Assembly (NCBI RefSeq): GCF_026891095.1
Contig: NZ_JAPTNL010000010.1
Coordinates: 1-64,000, forward strand
Direction: 5' to 3'
Source of the DNA: Roseovarius salincola
GTDB taxonomy: Bacteria > Pseudomonadota > Alphaproteobacteria > Rhodobacterales > Rhodobacteraceae
DNA length: 64,000 nt
Shown here: positions 58,385 through 64,000 of the stretch, in pieces
How the letters are laid out: every line of letters begins with the position of its first letter
Position numbering within the stretch: the stretch's first letter is position 1
Made by a program: the position numbers and the translations under genes
The notes under the pieces: model-generated
Seen by the model: only the letters and a program-made list of their open reading frames with translations
What the model was told of the DNA's origin: nothing
Database searches by the model: none

Positions 58385-59692
58385 TTAGAGGTTCGGGTAA
58401 AGCGGAAAGCGCTGGCACATAACGGCCACTTCACCCTTGACCTTTTCCTCGACGGCGCTGTTGCCCTCTTCGCCATTCGCCGCCAGCCCGTCGACCACTT
58501 CGACGATCCAGTCAGCAATCTGGCGGAACTCGGCCTCGCCAAACCCGCGCGTCGTACCCGCAGGCGAACCCAGACGGATGCCGCTGGTGACGGTGGGCTT
58601 CTCCGGATCGAAGGGAACCCCGTTCTTGTTGCAGGTTATGTGCGCGCGCCCCAGCGCCTTTTCGGTGGCGTTGCCCTTGACGCCCTTGGGCCGCAGATCG
58701 ACCAGCAAGACATGGGTGTCGGTGCCGTGTGTCACGGTATCCAGCCCGCCCTTGATCAGTTGATCGCTCAGGGCCTGCGCATTGCTCACGACCTGCTTCA
58801 TGTAGGTCTTGAACTCGGGACGAAGCGCCTCGCCGAAGGCCACGGCCTTGGCGGCGATCACATGCATCAGCGGCCCGCCCTGAATGCCGGGGAAGATGGC
58901 CGAATTCACTTTCTTGGCGATGGTCTCGTCATCCGTGAGGATCATCCCGCCGCGCGGTCCGCGCAGGGTCTTGTGGGTGGTGGTGGTCGCCACATGCGCA
59001 TGCGGAAAGGGCGAAGGATGCTCACCCGCCGCTACGAGACCCGCGAAATGCGCCATGTCCACATGCAGATACGCGCCCACCATGTCGGCGATCTCGCGCA
59101 TGCGGGCGAAATCAATCTGGCGCGGGATGGCCGAACCGCCCGCAATGATCAGCTTGGGGTTATGTTCCCGGGCCAGCGCTTCGACCTGATCGTAGTCGAT
59201 CAGGTTGTCCTGCTTTCGCACGCCATATTGAACGGCATTGAACCACTTGCCCGACTGGTTGGGGGCGGCGCCGTGGGTCAGGTGCCCGCCTGCATCGAGG
59301 CTCATCCCCAGGATCGTGTCGCCGGGCTTGATCAACGCGGTAAAGACGCCCTGATTGGCCTGACTTCCCGAATTGGGTTGCACATTGGCGAAACCGCAGC
59401 CGAACAGCCTGCAGGCGCGCTCGATGGCCAGGTTCTCGGCGATATCGACGAACTGACAGCCGCCGTAATAGCGCCGTCCGGGATAACCCTCGGCGTATTT
59501 GTTCGTCATCACGCTGCCCTGGGCTTCCATGACGGCGGCGGAGACGATGTTTTCGCTGGCGATCAGTTCGATCTCGTCGCGCTGGCGGCCGAGTTCGAGG
59601 TCGACGGCCTTGGCGATCTCGGGGTCGCGCGATGCGAGGGATTCGGTGAAAAACCCTTCGGACATAAAGGGTTGGTTTCCATCATGAGGCAT
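58385..59692 (-). CDS. glyA: Serine hydroxymethyltransferase
   Basis: 435 aa; chosen start MPHDGNQPF behind GGAG. PLP enzyme that interconverts serine and glycine with tetrahydrofolate. Signature blocks: [50 protein letters not shown], and the PLP lysine in [31 protein letters not shown] closes the C terminus. Divergent from nadK, 172 bases apart. An AAACAG-CCT-CTGTTT inverted repeat lies in the shared promoter region. Confidence 0.97.
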   Translation of the reverse strand: MPHDGNQPFMSEGFFTESLASRDPEIAKAVDLELGRQRDEIELIASENIVSAAVMEAQGSVMTNKYAEGYPGRRYYGGCQFVDIAENLAIERACRLFGCGFANVQPNSGSQANQGVFTALIKPGDTILGMSLDAGGHLTHGAAPNQSGKWFNAVQYGVRKQDNLIDYDQVEALAREHNPKLIIAGGSAIPRQIDFARMREIADMVGAYLHVDMAHFAGLVAAGEHPSPFPHAHVATTTTHKTLRGPRGGMILTDDETIAKKVNSAIFPGIQGGPLMHVIAAKAVAFGEALRPEFKTYMKQVVSNAQALSDQLIKGGLDTVTHGTDTHVLLVDLRPKGVKGNATEKALGRAHITCNKNGVPFDPEKPTVTSGIRLGSPAGTTRGFGEAEFRQIADWIVEVVDGLAANGEEGNSAVEEKVKGEVAVMCQRFPLYPNL

Positions 59693-59734
59693 TGGTGCAA
59701 CTCCGTCCGTGTGATTTCGCAGATTTCCTATCGG

Positions 59735-59749
59735 AAACAGCCTCTGTTT
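59735..59749. promoter_or_regulatory. Inverted repeat between glyA and nadK
   Basis: AAACAG-CCT-CTGTTT, a perfect 6-base inverted repeat 43 bases before the glyA start. Possible operator or short hairpin; the regulator is unknown. Confidence 0.35.
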
Positions 59750-59864
59750 GAAAGGTTGTAAAGCGACAAAAGGGCTTGTTGCACCGGCATATCTGGCGCA
59801 ACAGGTGGAATTGTGGTTCGATCCGACCAACAAGACGTGCTTAGGAAACGGGGCAGCGCAGACG

Positions 59865-60626
59865 ATGGCCAGGAAAATCGCCTTTCTTGCGAGCGACGCG
59901 CCTTCCGCCCAGACGGCGCGGGCGGCTCTGATCGCGCGCTACGGCAATGCGCCCGAGGCCGAGGCCGACGTGATCGTCGCTCTGGGGGGCGACGGGTTCA
60001 TGTTGCAGACGCTGCATCGCACGCAGGACCTGCCCGCGCCGGTCTATGGCATGAATCGCGGCACGGTCGGTTTCCTGATGAATGAATATTCAGAAACCGA
60101 CCTGCTCGAGCGGCTGGAGGAGGCCGAAGAAGAGGTCATCAATCCGCTGGCGATGAAAGCCCAATGCGCACATGGCGCCCTGCATGAGGCCCTTGCGATC
60201 AACGAGGTCTCGCTGCTGCGCGCGGGTCCGCAGGCGGCCAAGCTCAAGATCACCATCGACGGCAATCTGCGGCTGGCGGAACTGGTCTGCGACGGGGCGC
60301 TGGTCGCGACTCCTGCGGGGTCCACGGCATATAACTACAGCGCGCACGGGCCGATCCTTCCGATCGGGTCGGACGTGCTGGCACTGACGGCGGTAGCGGC
60401 GTTCCGCCCGCGACGCTGGCGCGGGGCGTTGCTGCCGAAAACGGCGCATGTGCGCTTTGATGTGATCGAGCCGGACAAGCGCCCGGTCATGGCAGATGCT
60501 GACAGCATCTGGGTCGAGAACGTGCTCTGGGTCGAAATCCATTCGGACCCCGACGTGGCCCACCGTATCCTGTTTGACCCCGGTCACGGGCTTGAAGAGC
60601 GGCTTTTGCGCGAGCAGTTCGTTTAA
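59865..60626 (+). CDS. nadK: NAD kinase
   Basis: 253 aa from the ATG of [11 protein letters not shown]. The catalytic GGDG (residues 41-44, in [12 protein letters not shown]) and the NAD-binding [23 protein letters not shown] and [17 protein letters not shown] motifs are complete. It phosphorylates NAD to NADP. The longer frame upstream lacks similarity to the family and was not used. Confidence 0.95.
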   Translation: MARKIAFLASDAPSAQTARAALIARYGNAPEAEADVIVALGGDGFMLQTLHRTQDLPAPVYGMNRGTVGFLMNEYSETDLLERLEEAEEEVINPLAMKAQCAHGALHEALAINEVSLLRAGPQAAKLKITIDGNLRLAELVCDGALVATPAGSTAYNYSAHGPILPIGSDVLALTAVAAFRPRRWRGALLPKTAHVRFDVIEPDKRPVMADADSIWVENVLWVEIHSDPDVAHRILFDPGHGLEERLLREQFV

Positions 60627-60780
60627 TGCGATCTTTCCGACATTAATTAAAAATCAACGACTTGGCGTGATGTTATCCGATAGCACGCGCCCGATATTGC
60701 CTGTCTTGCCCTTCTCTCCGCATTGTGAGGCTGCCTGCCAGGTGCGGGCCGCCACGGATCAGCATACCAGGAGGACGACC

Positions 60781-60978
60781 ATGCAACCTCACAGCAAAAC
60801 ACCAGCCCGCCTTTCGACGCGCAAGCGCCTTGCGCTGGTGTTGGGGCTGTTCGTTGCCGGTTCGGGCGTGATTGCCGGCGTCAACCGGGGCGGCGCGCCC
60901 GAGTTGGACCCTGTAAAGGCTCTGTCGGTCAGCCCGATCCAGGTGACCGTGCTCGATGCACAGCGTGCGGAAGGGTAA
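60781..60978 (+). CDS. Small membrane-anchored protein
   Basis: 65 aa behind an excellent AGGAGGACGACC site. A basic N terminus (KTPARLSTRKR) leads to one hydrophobic segment (LALVLGLFVAGSGVIAGV) and a 30-residue outer tail. No family recognised. The gene is convergent with prpE, with a G/C-rich inverted repeat in the gap (60986-61009). Confidence 0.6.
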   Translation: MQPHSKTPARLSTRKRLALVLGLFVAGSGVIAGVNRGGAPELDPVKALSVSPIQVTVLDAQRAEG

Positions 60979-61029
60979 TGATGTGCCCCGGCGCGCGGAC
61001 GCTCCGGGGGATGGGGGCAAAAGGAAATC

Positions 61030-62922
61030 TCAGTCCTTGGCGTAGCCGATGGTTTGCAGCGCCTCACGGATTTCATCGAGGATCGCAGGGTCGTCGATCG
61101 TGGCGGGCGCCTTGAACGGTGCGCCATCGGCGATCTTGACCATCGTGGCGCGCAGGATCTTGCCCGAGCGCGTCTTGGGCAGGCGGTCCACGACCAGAGC
61201 CAGCTTGAACGCGGCGACAGGGCCGATCTGGTCTCGCACCATGTCAATGCTTTCCTTGACGATCTCGTCATGGGACCGGTTGACGCCCTTTGTCAGGCAC
61301 AGGAAACCAAGCGGCAACTGCCCCTTGAGTTGGTCCGTCACGCCGATGACCGCGCATTCCGCGACATCCGGGTGGGCGGCAAGAACCTCTTCCATGCCAC
61401 CCGTCGACAGGCGGTGACCCGCGACATTGATCACGTCATCGGTACGCGCCATGATCCAGAGGTATCCGTCCTCGTCCTTCATGCCCGCGTCGCCGGTTTC
61501 GTAATAGCCGGGGAAGTGGTTCAGATAGGATGAGCGAAAGCGGTCTTCGGCATTCCAAAGCGTCGGCAGGGTGCCGGGGGGCAGGGGAAGTTTGATGGCG
61601 ATGGCGCCCAGCTCCCCGGCGGGCATTTCATGCCCGGCCTCGTCCAGTATCTGCACGTCATAGCCGGGCATCGCAACGGTGGGTGAACCGACCTTGACGG
61701 GCATGGCTTCGATGCCGGCGGGATTGCCGGCAATCGTCCAGCCGGTCTCGGTTTGCCACCAATGGTCATAGACGGGGACGCCCATCACGTCTTTCGCCCA
61801 TTCGATCGTGTCCGGATCGGCCCTCTCGCCCGCAAGATAGAGAGCGCGCAGACAGGAAATATCGTAGTTCTTGATCAGTTCGCCCTTGGGGTCGTCGCGC
61901 TTGATCGCGCGGAAAGCCGTGGGCGCTGTGAAGAAGCTGCGCACATTGTGTTCACTGATAACGCGCCAGAACGTGCCCGCATCGGGCGTGCCTACGGGTT
62001 TGCCTTCGAACACGATGGTCGTATTGCCATGTATCAGCGGCGCGTAGCAGATATAGGAATGCCCCACGACCCAGCCCACGTCCGAGGCAGCCCAGAACAC
62101 GTCCCCTGGATCGACATTGTAGATGTTCTTCATCGTCCAGTTCAGCGCCACCAGGTGCCCGCCCGTATGGCGAACCACGCCCTTGGGCGCGCCGGTGGTG
62201 CCAGAGGTGTAGAGGATATAGGCGGGGTGGTTGCCCTCGACGGGGACGCAGTCGGCGGGCTCAACGCCATACTGAAAGCTGTGCCAGTCAAAATCGCGCC
62301 CTTCCTCCAGATGGGCGACTTCCTGTTCGCGCTGGAAGATCACGCAGAAATCGGGCTTGTGTGTGGCCTGTTCGATAGCGCCGTCCAGAAGCGGTTTGTA
62401 ATGGACAACGCGACCGGGCTCGATCCCGCAGGAGGCGGCGATGATCGCCTTGGGTTTGCAGTCGTCGATCCGCACAGCGAGTTCATGGGCTGCGAATCCG
62501 CCAAAGACCACCGAGTGGATAGCGCCAAGGCGGGTGCAGGCCAGCATCGCTTCGAGCGCCTCGGGAACCATCGGCATGTAGATGATCACGCGGTCGCCTT
62601 TTTCGATCCCCTTGGCCCGCAAGGCCCCGGCAAGGCTGGCGACTCGGTCGCGCAGTTCCTTGTAGGTGATTTCGTGCTTGGTATGGGTGACCGGGCTGTC
62701 GTGGATGATCGCGACCTGGTCACCGCGACCCTGATCGATATGGCGGTCCACGGCGTTGTAGCAGGTGTTCACCATGCCGTCGGCAAACCATTCGTAGTGC
62801 GGCGCATCATCATCGAAAAGCGCCTTCGAGGGCATCTTGTCCCAGTCGATCGCCTTGGCCTGTTCCATCCAGAACGCTTCGGGGTCGCGCTTCCAGCTCT
62901 CGTAGATGTCCTTGTATGCCAT
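61030..62922 (-). CDS. prpE: Propionyl-CoA synthetase
   Basis: 630 aa, usual length for PrpE. It activates propionate (and less well acetate) to its CoA ester. Motifs: YEWFADGMVNTCYNAVDRH near the start, YTSGTTGAPKGVVRHTGGH for ATP, WAASDVGWVVGHSYICYAPL, GYYETGDAGMKDEDGYLWIM, and KTRSGKILRATMVKIADG with the catalytic Lys. TTTGCAAA-type repeats upstream suggest control by a short-chain fatty acid regulator such as PccR/ScfR. The preceding gene on the strand is a MaeB-type malic enzyme. Confidence 0.95.
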   Translation of the reverse strand: MAYKDIYESWKRDPEAFWMEQAKAIDWDKMPSKALFDDDAPHYEWFADGMVNTCYNAVDRHIDQGRGDQVAIIHDSPVTHTKHEITYKELRDRVASLAGALRAKGIEKGDRVIIYMPMVPEALEAMLACTRLGAIHSVVFGGFAAHELAVRIDDCKPKAIIAASCGIEPGRVVHYKPLLDGAIEQATHKPDFCVIFQREQEVAHLEEGRDFDWHSFQYGVEPADCVPVEGNHPAYILYTSGTTGAPKGVVRHTGGHLVALNWTMKNIYNVDPGDVFWAASDVGWVVGHSYICYAPLIHGNTTIVFEGKPVGTPDAGTFWRVISEHNVRSFFTAPTAFRAIKRDDPKGELIKNYDISCLRALYLAGERADPDTIEWAKDVMGVPVYDHWWQTETGWTIAGNPAGIEAMPVKVGSPTVAMPGYDVQILDEAGHEMPAGELGAIAIKLPLPPGTLPTLWNAEDRFRSSYLNHFPGYYETGDAGMKDEDGYLWIMARTDDVINVAGHRLSTGGMEEVLAAHPDVAECAVIGVTDQLKGQLPLGFLCLTKGVNRSHDEIVKESIDMVRDQIGPVAAFKLALVVDRLPKTRSGKILRATMVKIADGAPFKAPATIDDPAILDEIREALQTIGYAKD

Positions 62923-63039
62923 CGTGTCCTCCTCCGGTCCGTTCCCGTTGTGTTACGGGCGAGGCGACGTTGCGGCAAGTGAGTTGATCCAGCGCGTGGC
63001 AGATTATCGCATGAAATTTGCAGATTTGGCGGACATTAT

Positions 63040-63057
63040 GCTGCAAATTTTTGCAAA
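63040..63057. promoter_or_regulatory. TTTGCAAA-type operator, proximal
   Basis: Two tandem boxes: GCTGCAAA and TTTGCAAA separated by TT, ending about 118 bases before the prpE start. A related ATTTGCAG stands 25 bases closer. The PccR/RamB class of short-chain fatty acid regulators binds pairs of TTTGCAAA. Confidence 0.6.
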
Positions 63058-63098
63058 CCCGTTAAATTCATGCGGTGTTAGGGCAAAAAAACAAAGCT

Positions 63099-63128
63099 CT
63101 GCAAATCTGCAAATAAATCCCTGCAAAC
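63099..63128. promoter_or_regulatory. TTTGCAAA-type operator cluster, distal
   Basis: Three further TGCAAA boxes: TCTGCAAA twice in tandem and CCTGCAAA after a 6-base gap, in the space between prpE and the malic enzyme gene. Together with the proximal pair they make at least five copies within 90 bases. Confidence 0.6.
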
Positions 63129-63151
63129 TGATCCTGCATGGATTCGTCTGC

Positions 63152-64000
63152 TTAGCCGTAATGGCGCACCGGTGTTCCGGCGATCGCCGCCATGTTCAAA
63201 AGACCGCGTGCTGTGACGCCCGGGGTGACGATATGGACGCGGTTGCCCATGCCCATCAGGATCGGCCCGACCTCGAGCCCGCCCGCCTTCATCTTGAGGA
63301 TGTTGCGCACGCCCGAGGCCGCATCGGCATGGGCGAAGATCAGCACATTGGCCGCACCGCTCATGCGGTTGTCGGGCAAAAGGCGCTCGCGCAATTCGGG
63401 GTCGAGTGCAGCGTCGATGTTCATCTCGCCTTCATAGGCGAAATCGCGCGGTGCCGAATCGAGGATCTCGATGGCGGCTCGCAGGCGCTTGCCGGAACCT
63501 TCGGCCTGATTGCCGAATTGCGACTGCGAACAGAACGCGACATTGGGAACGATACCGAAGCGGCGCACATGGCGCGCGGCACCGATCGCGGCTTCGGCCA
63601 ACTGGTCGGGGGTGGGCAGCGAATGCACATGGGTGTCGGCGATGAACAGCGGGCCATCCTCGAGGATCATCAGCGACAGCGCGCCGTGCGGGCGTAGTTC
63701 CGTGGTTCCCAGAACCTGTGTGACATAGTTCAGATGCCACCGGTATTCGCCGAACGTGCCGCAGATCAGGCTGTCGGCCTCGTCGCGATGCACCATCACC
63801 GCGCCGATGGCAGTTGTATTGGTGCGCATGATCGCCTTGGCCAGATCGGGAGACACGCCGCGACGCTTCATCAGGTCGTGATAACTGCCCCAATAATCGC
63901 GATAGCGGGGGTCGTCCTCGGGATTGACGACGCTCAGGTCGCGACCGGGGCGGATTTCGAGCCCCAGCCGCTCACAGCGCCGCTCGATCACCGAGGGGCG
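63152..64000 (-). CDS. maeB: NADP-dependent malic enzyme, C-terminal phosphotransacetylase-like domain (partial)
   Basis: Gene runs off the right edge; only the last 282 or so codons are in the window. The sequence is the phosphate acetyltransferase-like domain found at the C terminus of the long MaeB malic enzymes: VHRDEADSLICGTFGEYRWHLNYVTQVLG, LFIADTHVHSLPTPDQLAEAA, VAFCSQSQFGNQAEGSGKRL, ANVLIFAHADAASGVRNILK and the ending GPILMGMGNRVHIVTPGVTARGLLNMAAIA. In MaeB the domain binds acetyl-CoA and inhibits the enzyme. A stand-alone phosphotransacetylase cannot be excluded, but the N-terminal context (RPSVIERRCERLG) fits MaeB. Confidence 0.82.
   Translation of the reverse strand, partial: RPSVIERRCERLGLEIRPGRDLSVVNPEDDPRYRDYWGSYHDLMKRRGVSPDLAKAIMRTNTTAIGAVMVHRDEADSLICGTFGEYRWHLNYVTQVLGTTELRPHGALSLMILEDGPLFIADTHVHSLPTPDQLAEAAIGAARHVRRFGIVPNVAFCSQSQFGNQAEGSGKRLRAAIEILDSAPRDFAYEGEMNIDAALDPELRERLLPDNRMSGAANVLIFAHADAASGVRNILKMKAGGLEVGPILMGMGNRVHIVTPGVTARGLLNMAAIAGTPVRHYG

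Noticed and set aside
59693-59864. Glycine or SAM riboswitch before glyA
   Set aside because: Apart from the short AAACAG/CTGTTT repeat there is no conserved core that I can recognise.
1-64000. tRNA, rRNA, CRISPR array, insertion sequence or prophage
   Set aside because: I saw no cloverleaf-like segments with a T-loop and CCA-proximal stem, no regularly spaced repeats, and no transposase, integrase or phage protein sequence.

Overview
The window is a high-GC chromosomal segment from an alphaproteobacterium, most likely a Rhodobacteraceae (Roseobacter/Paracoccus/Rhodobacter group) member. This rests on gene content and protein style: a phnCDEE set, a DUF5368 membrane protein, Hint-domain and small GTTLAG-type membrane proteins, a MaeB-type malic enzyme next to prpE, and short G/C-rich intergenic hairpins typical of the family. 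No rRNA, tRNA, CRISPR array, insertion sequence or prophage gene was recognised. Nearly every base is in compact, often overlapping operons.

Layout. (1) 1-12.0 kb is a phosphonate island. An intact phnCDE1E2 transporter (minus strand) is separated from an intact phnF regulator by the collapsed remains of a C-P lyase operon: fragments of phnG, phnH, phnI, a frameshifted phnJ and a probable phnM fragment, in the ancestral order. Divergent from phnF is a tight six-gene operon: a PhnD-like binding protein, ATPase, permease, SAM methyltransferase, PhnM-type amidohydrolase and TIM-barrel sugar-phosphate isomerase-like protein. Three copies of a 16-bp palindrome (ATTCATCCGGATGAAT type) sit before phnC, phnF and the new operon, so one PhnF regulon probably controls all of it. 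This operon is the best candidate for an undescribed system: import and breakdown of an organophosphorus compound without C-P lyase. (2) 12.3-16.7 kb is a sulfide/reactive-sulfur module: a DUF305 protein, a glutaredoxin-MauE fusion, a Tat-signal type II sulfide:quinone oxidoreductase and a DUF5368 protein, with an ATTC-N8-GAAT operator. (3) 16.9-25.7 kb holds an M29 aminopeptidase, a PhoPQ-like two-component system with PepSY proteins and a cytochrome b561, a ZIP transporter, a DUF411 protein, a hydroxyaspartate-aldolase-like enzyme and an FAD protein.

(4) 25.8-35.4 kb is mixed: a nucleotide-sugar epimerase, apt, an acyltransferase-SGNH protein, mtnP, a degenerate M48-like protein, an acyl-CoA synthetase, a sulfotransferase and a Hint protein. 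(5) 35.4-44.1 kb is a fatty-acid beta-oxidation cluster (fadB, fadA, GST, two acyl-CoA dehydrogenases) with two MerR regulators. (6) 44.2-53.8 kb carries two hotdog thioesterases, MATE and BT1-like transporters, pyrD, an SRAP protein, a GAPDH paralogue, an acylphosphatase and lepA. (7) 54-58.3 kb is a run of small proteins, some behind FNR-type boxes. (8) 58.4-64 kb has glyA, nadK, prpE with TTTGCAAA-type boxes upstream, and the 3' part of maeB.

Start sites were chosen by ribosome-binding sites and overlap with neighbours. Family names come from remembered sequence signatures, not from searches.
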